From positions 1 through 26,635 of the IMG/VR virus record IMGVR_UViG_3300017963_000681: DNA of 26,635 bases, one strand, 5' to 3'. The position numbers were made by a program, and so were the translations under genes. Every line of letters begins with the position of its first letter. Within the stretch, counting starts at the first letter, position 1. The notes below the pieces were generated by a model that was given only the letters and a program-made list of their open reading frames with translations, was not told the DNA's origin and made no database searches. This stretch comes from a virus. Positions 1-8,132 of the stretch are shown in pieces.

Positions 1-1349
1 ACAATCCCAGCCTCTGCCGCCGCTCGCCACACATCGCTCGGTGCGTTGGTGTGTACGCCCCACGTCCCAATACTGAATGTTGCATCCTGTCCGGGGGTGG
101 GCGCATAGTCACTCTCCACCTCTGCCTTGGCAACAGGCCAGCTCGTCTTGTTGAACGCCGTCACATCTCCGTAAGTGTTGTCTGCCACGCCGCCGAAGTA
201 GGCCGCCAGCTTCGGGTCGTCGCCCGTAGCAAACATCATCCAGCACATCCGCATCCCGTCGAGCACCTTGTACCGCTCGTCAAGGTCGCGGGCGTACAAC
301 CGGAAGGGTCTATCCCCGTACAACACCACGCTGTTTGTCCAGCGCGCCACAACAGAGTCACGATCCGAACCGCTGCCGCTGACTGTGATGTTCGTCACCT
401 CGTACCAGTATTTGGTGCAGGGGGTGTTGCTCACACCCGCGCTGATGCTGATGGTTTCGGTGTCGTTACTCAGTGCCTGCGAGCTGGGAGTCAGGGTGCG
501 CCCCGAGAGCGTGACGTCAACGGCAGGGACGCTGCCTGTGGTGACATAGGTAATCACCGGATAGTAGGCTTCTTCATAATATCTCTGATCGAAGTTCTGC
601 CCAGCCCTGTAGCCCCACGCGTTACTGTAGACGCACTCGGCCATCTGCCAGTTGCTTGTGCGGGGCGGTTGGCGCGTAAAGTACCCCGTGCCGTTGGTGA
701 CATACCCGCCCGCGTTTGTGTGTGCGTCCTCGACGTAGCCGATCCCGAGGTAGTGCAAATAGTGCGCCTTGCTGCCATACGGGGGCCAGTCGGTGACGCC
801 TGAATTCGGGTCCTCCTGTTGCGCGGCAAGGATGTTCACAAAGTAATTTGACATACTCCCGTCGTCCAGAAGGTTCGTCGGCGTGTAGCGGTCCCACAGG
901 TTATCAATCACGTCATCCAGCTCGCCCATGAAGTAGTGCGTGAGATACGGGAACGCCGTTGCCGTATGGCCGCCGCTGTGGTCATTGTATGTGTACTCAA
1001 ATTCCTTGAGCTGGTTGGTCTTGGTGATGTTGGTCGTTACAAGCAGCCAGTTCGTGAACGTGAGCCCGTTGCTCACGACAATCTGCTGGTTGGTCCCGGC
1101 ACTGCACGTCCACGTCTCAACGATGTTCGGCTTGGTCTCGCCGGTAGCCTCGCACCGCTCGACAATCGCGGAGTACAGCTGCCCGATGGGGTCGTACCAC
1201 TCGCGCACCTGATACCAGTTGCCAGTCTGGTCCTCGAGCGGGTAACCGCTCCACGCCGCACCAGCCTCCTCGTTGTACGCAAGGTAGCACAGCACCAGGA
1301 ATGCTGCGGCCAATATGAAGAATAGCACAATTATCACAAGCTCTCTCAT
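1..1349 (-). CDS. Large membrane-anchored protein of unknown function, cut by the left edge
   Basis: An open frame starts at the ATG at 1349 and runs without a stop to base 1, giving at least 449 residues; the C-terminus lies outside the window. It overlaps the stop of the upstream gene by four bases (ATGA), which fixes the start. Residues 1-23 form one hydrophobic segment (MRELVIIVLFFILAAAFLVL), best read as a membrane anchor because no clean signal-peptidase site follows. The rest is rich in Asn, Thr, Tyr and Trp and looks extracellular, with beta-type patches such as YWYEVTNITVSGSGS. I do not recognise the family. Its place at the end of the tail module would suit a fibre, baseplate or host-interaction protein, but a membrane anchor is odd for a virion part. 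Confidence 0.75.
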   Translation of the reverse strand, partial: MRELVIIVLFFILAAAFLVLCYLAYNEEAGAAWSGYPLEDQTGNWYQVREWYDPIGQLYSAIVERCEATGETKPNIVETWTCSAGTNQQIVVSNGLTFTNWLLVTTNITKTNQLKEFEYTYNDHSGGHTATAFPYLTHYFMGELDDVIDNLWDRYTPTNLLDDGSMSNYFVNILAAQQEDPNSGVTDWPPYGSKAHYLHYLGIGYVEDAHTNAGGYVTNGTGYFTRQPPRTSNWQMAECVYSNAWGYRAGQNFDQRYYEEAYYPVITYVTTGSVPAVDVTLSGRTLTPSSQALSNDTETISISAGVSNTPCTKYWYEVTNITVSGSGSDRDSVVARWTNSVVLYGDRPFRLYARDLDERYKVLDGMRMCWMMFATGDDPKLAAYFGGVADNTYGDVTAFNKTSWPVAKAEVESDYAPTPGQDATFSIGTWGVHTNAPSDVWRAAAEAGI

Positions 1350-1888
1350 CTCAAAGGCAAATCCAGATTGATGTCGCCGACGTTCTTGATCCCCTGCGCG
1401 TCGAGCCTGTACCGCCCGACTTTGCCAAGGTCCGTGTCAAACACAAACTTGAACAGCGGCACCCGCAGGTGCGTGGCCGTGGTTTCCGGCTCGGTGGTAG
1501 CCTGCGCAATAGTTGCCGTATCGCTCTCCCGCTGGTGCTCAACGAATAGCCACTCCGGGTCACCGGACAGCGTAAGCACTGATTCTGCCACGGCAATGTT
1601 GACGTCACCGTGGATCCGCAGGTTACCGGGCCGGATGGTGATCTTGCTGCCCTTGTAGTCGGTGTCGTTGTCCGCGTTCTCCTGCATGTACCAGAACGGC
1701 ATATTTCCAAAAAAGCTAGGGGGCGCCTGTATCTCGATGCGGTCGGCGTACACCCGGCTCTGGCCTCCGATGAACTTGAAGTTGTTGAGCTGGCGAGCAA
1801 GCCCCGCAATCTGGGCGGCGAGAGCACCAAGGGCGCCGGTGCCCTTGATTCCGCTGTTGTTCCATTGTCCTGGTGCATTGCTTGGCAT
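1346..1888 (-). CDS. Hypothetical protein in tail module
   Basis: A 180-residue protein with no recognised domain. It starts one base after the stop of the preceding gene without a clear Shine-Dalgarno sequence, so translation is probably coupled. The N-terminal third contains an Ala/Leu helix (GALGALAAQIAGLARQLNNF) followed by a mixed beta-rich region with RVYADRIEIQAPPSFFGNMP, and the C-terminus ends in GDINLDLPLR. There is no signal peptide or membrane segment. Lying two genes downstream of the tape measure, it may be a distal tail or tip component, but that rests on position alone. Confidence 0.75.
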   Translation of the reverse strand: MPSNAPGQWNNSGIKGTGALGALAAQIAGLARQLNNFKFIGGQSRVYADRIEIQAPPSFFGNMPFWYMQENADNDTDYKGSKITIRPGNLRIHGDVNIAVAESVLTLSGDPEWLFVEHQRESDTATIAQATTEPETTATHLRVPLFKFVFDTDLGKVGRYRLDAQGIKNVGDINLDLPLR

Positions 1889-1889
1889 T

Positions 1890-2297
1890 TTACGATGTGG
1901 TTATGTCGTCCCATGACGCGCTTGGTGTGTAGGCTTCCCATGTTTGTGTTTGGCGAAAGAACCAGACGCCGTTCGTTATTGGCGAAAGATCGTCATCAAT
2001 CAGTGTCCACAGCACGTTGTCTTGGTTGTCGTCCTGCAGGTCCGGCACGGTCACCTCAGAGCCCCCACTGCCCGGCGCAAACTTAATCTCAGACGAGGCC
2101 GCAGTTATCCCGGCGTTGTCATCGTCCACAATCTGGCTCAGCTCCCCAATGTCCCGGTAGCGCGTGTAAATCCAATGTTTACGCTGCTTGATAATGGTGT
2201 TGTCCTGCGTCCCGTCAAGGCTCACGTCTACGCGTTCAAGCGTGTTCTTGAGCCCGCCAAGTTGCCAGCTCGTGGTTTTTGTGCCTGTCGGAATCAT
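1890..2297 (-). CDS. Hypothetical protein downstream of tape measure
   Basis: A 135-residue acidic protein whose ATG overlaps the tape measure stop by four bases (ATGA), with GAGG seven bases upstream inside the tape measure gene. The sequence alternates short beta-like stretches with polar loops (KHWIYTRYRDIGELSQIVDDDNAG; WEAYTPSASWDDITTS). No hydrophobic leader and no catalytic motif are visible. Genes directly after the tape measure in siphophages often encode distal tail proteins. This one is small for that role and I do not recognise its family. Confidence 0.75.
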   Translation of the reverse strand: MIPTGTKTTSWQLGGLKNTLERVDVSLDGTQDNTIIKQRKHWIYTRYRDIGELSQIVDDDNAGITAASSEIKFAPGSGGSEVTVPDLQDDNQDNVLWTLIDDDLSPITNGVWFFRQTQTWEAYTPSASWDDITTS

Positions 2298-3712
2298 AGC
2301 TTAACCTCGTCTTTCACGTCCTGCGGGTTTGCGATTATGACGGGCTGCGGCTGGCCGCGCAAAAAGGTCGCCATACGGGAGCGCGGATTCGCCGCCAGAA
2401 GGGCACGCATACGCTCTTCTCCCAGCACCCGCGACATTACTCTCGCTCGCGCACCCCTGCTACCAGCGGCGCCAGCCACCACGTCCTGTTGAAATGTCGC
2501 CACACCGCTTACCGCTCTCGCAACGCGCCCAGCTCTGGGGGACCGCTTTTCGATGGCCTGCAAACCCACCTCGGTGGCCGCGCCCCGTATCTTGGGCAAT
2601 TCCTTCAGTCCCAGCTTAACGCCCTCGCGCATAGCCGCGGCTACAATTGGGGCAAGAGTGTCAATTATTTGAGGGGCCTTTTCGCGGATCGCGGTTGCAA
2701 GTGCGTCCACTCCGCGGGTGATCGCGCCACGCAATGCTGTTTCTATCTGCCCGAATGCCTCGGCCCGCATCTCGCCGCCGGCACTGATTCGGTCCCAGAG
2801 GTCGGTGACAACCGGAATAACCTTCTCAATGGCGTTCCTGGTGCGTTCTGCCCACCGCTGAATAATCCCCGAATCCTTAATTGCGGATGTCCATTCCCGC
2901 ATCCTCCGTGACATCATGCCGAACATGCGTGCGAGGCTGAATCCCTCTTTAAGCTGGTTGCCTATCTCGCGCCCTGAGTCGCGGAGAACAGATAGAAACC
3001 CCCGCGATTCGTTCGTTAAGCTGTCCGCGGTTCTGGCGGCATCGCCCTGCGCGTCACTGAGCCGCCTTTGCAACAGCCCCACCGTTGCAAGCGCCTTGGC
3101 CTGTGTGTCGATGTTTTTCTTGTTCTTGACTATCCCCGCGTCAAGCGCCTCTTGTGCCACCTGTGCCTCGTTGATAACAACGCCCAGCGTTTTCAGGCTT
3201 TCCCGTTCGCCGGTCAGTGCGCTGGTGAATGCACGGATCACGTCCGGGGTGTTGGCGTTCTTGAATGATGCTGTGTCAACAGCCAGCTTGGTGAGTGTAA
3301 CGGCCAGCTCTGCGGCCTGCTGTTCCTCGAGGCCCAGCGCCTTGATAACGTCGCCCGCGTCACTCGCAAGGAACCGCAGCTCGTCACTGCTCCGGTTGGT
3401 TGCGGCCGCAAACTTCTCCATTTCGCCGGTGACAAATTCTGCCGCCCCGCCGAACACCACCTCAAACTTGCTTGCCGCTTCCTCTGCGTCGGCCGCCATC
3501 TTGACAGACGCAATGCCTATAGCCGCGAGCCCCAGCGCGGCACGCCTGGTCTGCCGCAACACGAAATTCCCGAATCCACGGAAGGCGTTGAACGCCACGC
3601 GAGCCGCACGCTTGGCCGCCCGCCCTATTGCATCCATCCCGCGCTGGACGGATCGCACCGTGCCGCGGGTCATGTCAACGAGCCTGATTCGCCACCGTAC
3701 TTCCTCAGCCAT
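2294..3712 (-). CDS. Tail tape measure protein (short)
   Basis: A 472-residue protein with tape measure hallmarks. A basic N-terminus leads into a glycine- and alanine-rich helical stretch (AALGLAAIGIASVKMAADAEEAASKFEVVFGG), then long helices with the conserved style of tape measure N-domains (FVTGEMEKFAAATNRSSDELRFLASDAGDVIKALG, described here in pieces: residues near 95-130) and LGVVINEAQVAQEAL. The C-terminal 130 residues include IIDTLAPIVAAAMREGVKLGL, possibly membrane-active. It fixes tail length during assembly. Its start overlaps the upstream chaperone candidate by eight bases. At about 1.5 angstrom per residue the tail would be roughly 70 nm, short for a siphophage. The existence of a tape measure implies a long-tailed virion. 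Confidence 0.88.
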   Translation of the reverse strand: MAEEVRWRIRLVDMTRGTVRSVQRGMDAIGRAAKRAARVAFNAFRGFGNFVLRQTRRAALGLAAIGIASVKMAADAEEAASKFEVVFGGAAEFVTGEMEKFAAATNRSSDELRFLASDAGDVIKALGLEEQQAAELAVTLTKLAVDTASFKNANTPDVIRAFTSALTGERESLKTLGVVINEAQVAQEALDAGIVKNKKNIDTQAKALATVGLLQRRLSDAQGDAARTADSLTNESRGFLSVLRDSGREIGNQLKEGFSLARMFGMMSRRMREWTSAIKDSGIIQRWAERTRNAIEKVIPVVTDLWDRISAGGEMRAEAFGQIETALRGAITRGVDALATAIREKAPQIIDTLAPIVAAAMREGVKLGLKELPKIRGAATEVGLQAIEKRSPRAGRVARAVSGVATFQQDVVAGAAGSRGARARVMSRVLGEERMRALLAANPRSRMATFLRGQPQPVIIANPQDVKDEVKL

Positions 3713-4469
3713 CGGTTCGCCCTTCCAGTTTCTTCGTAAAGCGCATGAACGCCTTGCGCAAATTGTTTGCCGCTATGTTCAGCGGATCGGCAGGGGAAGG
3801 GGCAACCGCAGCACCTTGGCCGCCGCTGGCCTTGGCTTGCGCCGCAGCCTCGCGCCTGCACTTTGCATCATATTCCAATACAAGTGCTTCGAGTTGTCCA
3901 AGCGGACACTCCCAAATCCAGTAGTCAGGAGTTGCCCCATATTCCCTGCACAGCAGAGCGACGACGGGCCCGTAGTTCGTATCAGTATCTTTGCCCCCGT
4001 CCTCCGCATCAATCTCGTCATCGTTTCCGCATACCTCGTCTATCGCGTCAAGCAGCTCTGCCTGTGTGGCACCACAACCGCGCACCCATTCTTTCAAGAT
4101 ACGCTTTGCAGATTCCCTGTCGTTAACGTGCCTGAATTTCTCGGGATTGCGGCTGTGTGCCATCACGTAGGCCACGGCGATATTCTGCCAGAAAACCCGG
4201 TCCTCGAATAACGGAATGCCCAGCTCGGTGAGCCATAGCCAGCCGCCAAGGCTCAGGGGGTGCACCGTCACATTGCCGACCGTCTTGCTTGCGGCCAGCC
4301 ACGTGCGTGCGCCCGACTTGTCGCCAGGCTCGGTTATTCTCCGGGCCAGCTCGTTCAGCTCTTGCAGTTCGTCCCAGTCAGCGACCAAATCAATCGCCGC
4401 AGTCAGCGCAGGATTTCTTGCTTCCAGCTTTTCGAGCCTTTTTTTCAGTAGCGGGTTTAGCGGTGCCAT
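3705..4469 (-). CDS. Tail assembly chaperone candidate
   Basis: A 254-residue soluble protein between the major tail protein and the tape measure, where phages encode the tail assembly chaperone. It is mainly helical and starts MAPLNPLLKKRLEKLEARNP; the middle has GWLWLTELGIPLF, the C-terminal part YGATPDYWIWECPLGQLEALVLEY, a pattern reminiscent of T-type chaperone domains that recruit the tape measure. It ends in an Ala/Lys-rich tail and overlaps the tape measure start by eight bases. Its ATG is preceded by AAGGA eight bases upstream. The first 26 codons or so overlap another small ORF in a different frame (see 4390-4533). Identification is by position and general character. Confidence 0.7.
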   Translation of the reverse strand: MAPLNPLLKKRLEKLEARNPALTAAIDLVADWDELQELNELARRITEPGDKSGARTWLAASKTVGNVTVHPLSLGGWLWLTELGIPLFEDRVFWQNIAVAYVMAHSRNPEKFRHVNDRESAKRILKEWVRGCGATQAELLDAIDEVCGNDDEIDAEDGGKDTDTNYGPVVALLCREYGATPDYWIWECPLGQLEALVLEYDAKCRREAAAQAKASGGQGAAVAPSPADPLNIAANNLRKAFMRFTKKLEGRTDG

Positions 4470-4533
4470 CCATTCGTTCCTTCACGATAGGCGTCCTGCC
4501 TTTTTCGCAACACTCTTTTCCGTGCTTTTCCAT
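4390..4533 (-). CDS. Small Lys/Cys-rich ORF overlapping the chaperone start
   Basis: A 47-codon ORF begins at the ATG at 4533 behind a strong GGAGG seven bases upstream (GGAGGCTGACATG) and runs through the start of the 254-residue chaperone candidate in another frame. The product is basic with paired cysteines near both ends (KECCEKG; SCADCGD). An A7 run (TGAAAAAAAGG, around 4438-4445) lies in the overlap. A +1 or -2 slip there would join it to the chaperone frame. It may be a genuine small protein, a translational-coupling leader or the front part of a frameshift product. The Shine-Dalgarno sequence is the main support. Confidence 0.45.
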   Translation of the reverse strand: MEKHGKECCEKGRTPIVKERMDGTAKPATEKKARKAGSKKSCADCGD

Positions 4534-4544
4534 GTCAGCCTCCG

Positions 4545-5225
4545 TTAGTTCCGGGCGTAGAACCTGTGGGCCGCAACCGTGGTCCCATCAAATTCGCTGT
4601 TACTGTCCGTGGCCTGCGAGCTGTCCACCTTCCAGTTGGTCGTGGTAAGGCTCGGCGTGCCGATGTACTCAGCGGTGACATCCACCCGGAAGTTCTTGTT
4701 GGCACCCACCCAGTGCTCGTTGTCGCTGTCGTTCGCGTCAACGTGCTCGAGGCTGAACCGCACCGTTACGTTCGTCGGATCGCTGTCGCCGTCGGCGTTC
4801 GCCCAGATATCCGGGCAGCCGATGCCGCCAGTGCTCGCCGGGATAACACCCGACAAGTCCGCGTCGTCCAGTGCGGTGTGCGCGTTGTTGTCGTGGTTGT
4901 GGCCGGTCACGGTCACTTCCGGGTATGCGTCCAGCCTGAAAACCACCTGAATCTCGGTGACTGCCTTGCTGTCCTGCACCTCGCCAAACGTGGTGAGGAA
5001 CGTGCCGAAATCGGTTACGATATCGGTGCCGCAATACCCGTACACGCTCGTGTACTCGTTCCGCTTGTTAGACCCTGCATCCTCGCAACCGCCGGCAACA
5101 TCACCGTCAGCGTCCTGCACCGTCGCGTAGTCCTGCAGGTCGTTGTTGGTGCTGCTCTGCTCCTCGAAATTCGCGCTCATCGCGAATTGGTCGGTGGCTT
5201 GCATATCAACTGATTTGTCTGCCAT
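4545..5225 (-). CDS. Major tail protein
   Basis: I take the ATG at 5225 as the start because GGAGG lies seven bases upstream; a longer reading adds nine residues without such a site. The 226-residue product is acidic and Asn/Asp/Thr-rich with beta-sandwich character, as in tail-tube proteins: TEIQVVFRLDAYPEVTVTGHNHDNN, VTVRFSLEHVDANDSDNEHW and a closing region NSEFDGTTVAAHRFYARN. It sits between the tail terminator candidate and the chaperone/tape-measure pair, the standard slot for the tube subunit. No signal peptide is present, in contrast with several head-region genes here. The role comes from position plus composition. Confidence 0.75.
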   Translation of the reverse strand: MADKSVDMQATDQFAMSANFEEQSSTNNDLQDYATVQDADGDVAGGCEDAGSNKRNEYTSVYGYCGTDIVTDFGTFLTTFGEVQDSKAVTEIQVVFRLDAYPEVTVTGHNHDNNAHTALDDADLSGVIPASTGGIGCPDIWANADGDSDPTNVTVRFSLEHVDANDSDNEHWVGANKNFRVDVTAEYIGTPSLTTTNWKVDSSQATDSNSEFDGTTVAAHRFYARN

Positions 5226-5238
5226 TGTCCGTCCTCCG

Positions 5239-5697
5239 TTAGTATTCGTCACTCCGGTTGTAGATCATCTCGCAACCGATAGTGACAATGTAACAACCCC
5301 GCACTTTTCCTTGGGAATTGGCGGGCACGAATGTATCGCTTTGCACGGTTGGCATCCCACCGCTCGCGATACGGAACCATTGCAGATGCTTTATGTGAAA
5401 AAAGTTCTTCTTTTCGCTCAATAGGTCAATGAGTTGGCTGGCCAGCTTCTGCGCATCAGCCCGCACCTGATAGCGCCCGCGGATCTCGCCGCCGATCCGC
5501 AACGATCCATAACACCCGTCACCCGCCCACGTACTGCGGGCATCACCGCCCCCAGTGTTCAGGCTCCAGCAATTCGTGACGCCCGGCGGCAGCATTCCAA
5601 GCCACGCGTTCTTGCCCTCGGTCGCGCCCGTCTTAGTGAGTAGCATGTCAAATACGATCCGCTCTGCGTCTGCCCAGGATGTCTCGGGATTCGCCAT
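5239..5697 (-). CDS. Tail terminator / tail completion protein candidate
   Basis: A 152-residue protein whose ATG overlaps the stop of the neck protein gene (TGATG), with GAGG upstream. It begins MANPETSWADAERIVFDMLLTK, a helical start similar in style to tail terminator proteins, followed by mixed alpha/beta sequence with Cys residues in GVTNCWSLNTGG, GDGCYGSLRIGG and GKVRGCYIVTIGCEMIY. The middle has a helix RADAQKLASQLIDLLSEKK. Such proteins cap the tail tube and join it to the head. Assignment depends on its slot between the neck protein and the major tail protein. Confidence 0.6.
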   Translation of the reverse strand: MANPETSWADAERIVFDMLLTKTGATEGKNAWLGMLPPGVTNCWSLNTGGGDARSTWAGDGCYGSLRIGGEIRGRYQVRADAQKLASQLIDLLSEKKNFFHIKHLQWFRIASGGMPTVQSDTFVPANSQGKVRGCYIVTIGCEMIYNRSDEY

Positions 5698-6188
5698 CAG
5701 CCCACCTCAAAAGTAATGCTGTCTTGTAGTTGTCCGGGGTTCAGTAAGGCGACGCTGTTTTTGCGCCCCTTTTCAGTCTTGAGCGTTTGCAGATATTCTG
5801 CCTTACTCATACTCCGCGGGGCGTAGTCCTTCGCAAGCGCAGAAGTAGTTAGCCCTACATCCGTCAATGCGTCCTTAAACGAATCGGTGCGCCCGCGGGC
5901 CGCCTCCCTGAACGCCCTTGAGAAACGGCGCGTAATCACGTCCTCTTTGTCCTCTATTGCGCGCTCAATGAATTCGTCATCAGCCTGCGGGCCTTTTGCC
6001 ACAGTGCCGACGCCGCGGTTTTTCCAGGTTTGGCCCTTTTCGTCGTGCATCTTCTTGGCATAGTCCGCGGCATCACTATTCATTGGCACATAGATATCCA
6101 CATGTGTGGGCCCGGCGAGCGCACTAACTACGCTGTCCGCAAATTTACGGAACGCACTATTATCGCCGGATATATCAACACCAATCAC
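5697..6188 (-). CDS. Neck / tail-completion protein (HK97 gp10-like style)
   Basis: A 163-residue protein starting with GTG at 6188, in a GTGA overlap with the preceding stop; a GGGGG stretch lies upstream. It opens MIGVDISGDNSAFRKFADSV and closes with LLNPGQLQDSITFEVG; the L-x-DSI-x-F-x-V ending is typical of the HK97 gp10-like and Mu-type virion morphogenesis proteins. The centre is strongly charged and helical (DDEFIERAIEDKEDVITRR), with a Lys/Arg-rich YLQTLKTEKGRK near the C-terminus. It would act at the head-tail junction. Family membership is judged from the C-terminal motif and gene order. Confidence 0.65.
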   Translation of the reverse strand: MIGVDISGDNSAFRKFADSVVSALAGPTHVDIYVPMNSDAADYAKKMHDEKGQTWKNRGVGTVAKGPQADDEFIERAIEDKEDVITRRFSRAFREAARGRTDSFKDALTDVGLTTSALAKDYAPRSMSKAEYLQTLKTEKGRKNSVALLNPGQLQDSITFEVG

Positions 6189-6748
6189 TGGAGGCCCCCA
6201 ACATACACGTCAAGAATGTTCGTCCACGCTGGACTGTTCGTGAAATACAGGATATCGCCCGTGCCAGCCGTCACGCCGTACACGTTCGTGCCCGGACACA
6301 TCACCATAAGCGTGGATTCCGGCCGAATGCTGATGCTCTGGTTCGTGCCGCCCAGCCATGTGGCCCATGAGTTCTTGATATTGCCCATCGTGACACTGCC
6401 GCGGTTTGCCGCTGGTGCGTTCACCTGGAGCCATTTCACGCCTGTAAGCGTCAACACCTGCCCGAATCGGTTGGTTATGCCGCCGGCGAGGTCGTACACG
6501 CTCTGCGCGCCGTCCGTGAGCCGTATCCGCGCACTCCAGATATGCTCAACCTGGTCGTCGCCGCGCCCCTCGGTCACGTTCCAGACCCGGTTACTGACAA
6601 ACTTCTCGTCTGTCTGAACACCGGACACGTCCGTGAATGAGTGTGTTATGCTCTGATTGACGTACAGATTGCCGGCAATGTTCGTGCTGGAACCGAACGC
6701 ACACGCCGCTATCAGCAAACACCCTGCTACTACTATACCTTTACGCAT
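6185..6748 (-). CDS. Exported (possibly lipid-anchored) structural-style protein
   Basis: A 187-residue protein with an N-terminal export signal: MRK, a hydrophobic core GIVVAGCLLIAACAF, then either a lipobox-like I-A-A-C (Cys16) or cleavage after AFG. AGGAGG stands seven bases before the ATG. The mature part is beta-rich and phage-structural in style, with ILYFTNSPAWTNILDVYVGG at the C-terminus and SVYDLAGGITNRFGQVLTLTG in the middle. It sits between the head morphogenesis and neck genes, so a cytoplasmically assembled decoration or fibre protein would be expected; a secretion signal is unexpected. Function unknown. Confidence 0.75.
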   Translation of the reverse strand: MRKGIVVAGCLLIAACAFGSSTNIAGNLYVNQSITHSFTDVSGVQTDEKFVSNRVWNVTEGRGDDQVEHIWSARIRLTDGAQSVYDLAGGITNRFGQVLTLTGVKWLQVNAPAANRGSVTMGNIKNSWATWLGGTNQSISIRPESTLMVMCPGTNVYGVTAGTGDILYFTNSPAWTNILDVYVGGLQ

Positions 6749-6769
6749 TATCGCGCCTCCTGTGGCCTC

Positions 6770-7735
6770 TCAGGCCGCTTTACGTTGCTTCTCTTTCGAT
6801 TCTTCTTCACGCTCAAGTGCTTTTTCGCCCATCTCGGTGCGATTATCGTCCACCACTGCCTCGCGCTCCTGCTCTTCCTCAAGCTCTTCAGGCAGGATAA
6901 CGGCCGTATAATGGATGCAATTCGGATGGAATAGCCCATCTCCCTCGGCCTCTGCCAGTGTCGGATAGCCGGGTGTCTCACCTGTTAATGAGACAATCTT
7001 CCCGTACCAACGCCAGCAGGGGTCGGGCGGTGGCGCTGTGGGCGGGCCGCCTGCAATCCGGGCGAGGTCATGGCCCTGCTCTATGACGGTGTCATTGTAA
7101 GACTCCCGCGCCACACGCGCCACCGTGGTGCGAGCGAGCATGTTGAAATAGTTCTGCGGTTTCCACGCCCTGCCGGCGCTGTCGATAAACTTCCAGTCAG
7201 GCCGCGCCGCTGTCACCCGCGCAAGCAGCTCTTTCTGCTGGTCGCGGATACTCGTGCCAACGATATTGGCCTTGCGGAACACGTCTGTCACCGCGCCTCG
7301 GATGAAACGCTCGTCCTGCGTGGCAAGCCCGGTGGTCGCCGTAAACGCGAGATTCGGGTTGTCCGGGTGCACAAATGCAAGATAATCGTCCAGATGCTTG
7401 CGGCTGAACGTCTCAAAGGTCACGTTTCGCTCGCTCACCGGCAGATCGCTTATCCCGAACTTGTGCCATTCTTTTGCCGTCGCCGTGGTCATTTTCCTGT
7501 TCCATTCGTCGATATTGCCGCCCATCTCCTGGTACAGCCCTGCTATGTCCCGATACAGCACATCCCTGAAGCGCGCCGACGTGGCAAACTTGCCTGCCCG
7601 CGCCGCCTCAAGGATCCGCGCATCCACCACCGCCTTGCTCGAAAGCAGGATCGCACGTATCCGCTTCTGGTCACGCTCAATCCTGCGCCGGATAAACCGC
7701 TTGCGCTGGCCCCGCTTTGACGGATCTGTCGGCAC
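6770..7735 (-). CDS. Phage head morphogenesis protein (SPP1 gp7 / Mu gpF type)
   Basis: A 321-residue protein starting at GTG 7735, one base after the adaptor gene's stop, with GAGGG upstream. The N-terminus is very basic (RGQRKRFIRRRIERDQKRIR) and the body is helical. The C-terminal half holds the pattern expected of minor capsid proteins of the SPP1 gp7/Mu gpF superfamily: ARTTVARVARESYNDTVIEQG followed by PCWRWYGKIVSLTG and HPNCIHYTAVI, resembling the Cys/His end of that domain. The last 50 residues are Glu/Lys-rich coiled coil. It would bind portal or scaffold during capsid assembly. Here it lies after the capsid gene, not between portal and scaffold. Confidence 0.75.
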   Translation of the reverse strand: MPTDPSKRGQRKRFIRRRIERDQKRIRAILLSSKAVVDARILEAARAGKFATSARFRDVLYRDIAGLYQEMGGNIDEWNRKMTTATAKEWHKFGISDLPVSERNVTFETFSRKHLDDYLAFVHPDNPNLAFTATTGLATQDERFIRGAVTDVFRKANIVGTSIRDQQKELLARVTAARPDWKFIDSAGRAWKPQNYFNMLARTTVARVARESYNDTVIEQGHDLARIAGGPPTAPPPDPCWRWYGKIVSLTGETPGYPTLAEAEGDGLFHPNCIHYTAVILPEELEEEQEREAVVDDNRTEMGEKALEREEESKEKQRKAA

Positions 7736-7736
7736 A

Positions 7737-8129
7737 CTATGCCCTCACAAATTCGATCCGGTTCCATCCCATCCACCGTATCGCCTCTGGCGTTATCTGG
7801 CGCATCGTGGCGCGTATCTGCGTGGGCTCATTGTCGGGCCCGGTAACATCATAGTTGATCGCGCTCGTCTCGGCATTGGCCCGGTCGGGATTAGTGCTCG
7901 CAACATGCAGCGCCTGTTCGTAAAGCGCATAATCCTCGCGGATATCATCGTTGCCGGAACCACTGGCCGGCTCGTCAAGCGTTGACCCCTTGGCCCGCTC
8001 CAGGATGGCCTTGGCGTAGTTCACAGCCGCGCTGCGCTCGTCATCGTCAAACGTGTTCCACTTGTTCGCGGCCGGATGCTTGCCTACCGCAAAATACAAG
8101 TCCGCACCATCTTTTGTGAGGTCGCCCAT
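7737..8129 (-). CDS. Head-tail adaptor / connector protein candidate
   Basis: A 130-residue acidic protein, ATG at 8129 with AAGGAG six bases upstream. The helical N-terminal part reads WNTFDDDERSAAVNYAKAIL and is followed by REDYALYEQALHVASTN, matching the bundle of helices seen in gp6-type head-tail connector (DNA packaging) proteins that dock under the portal. The C-terminus has ITPEAIRWMGWNRIEFVRA. It follows the capsid gene and precedes the head morphogenesis gene, a normal slot for the adaptor ring. No enzyme motif is visible. The assignment rests on helix pattern and location. Confidence 0.65.
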   Translation of the reverse strand: MGDLTKDGADLYFAVGKHPAANKWNTFDDDERSAAVNYAKAILERAKGSTLDEPASGSGNDDIREDYALYEQALHVASTNPDRANAETSAINYDVTGPDNEPTQIRATMRQITPEAIRWMGWNRIEFVRA

Positions 8130-8132
8130 GTC

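Noticed and set aside
2916-4211. Long plus-strand open frame of about 430 codons opposite the tape measure and chaperone genes
   Set aside because: It is antisense to well-supported genes with ribosome sites and overlaps. The translation is Ser/Ala/Arg-rich without recognisable structure, typical of the reverse frame of GC-rich coding DNA.
6974-6995. TGTCTCA and TGAGACA pair inside the head morphogenesis gene
   Set aside because: It encodes the conserved-looking IVSLTGET stretch of a well-supported gene, and no -35 box sits at the right distance, so it is probably chance.
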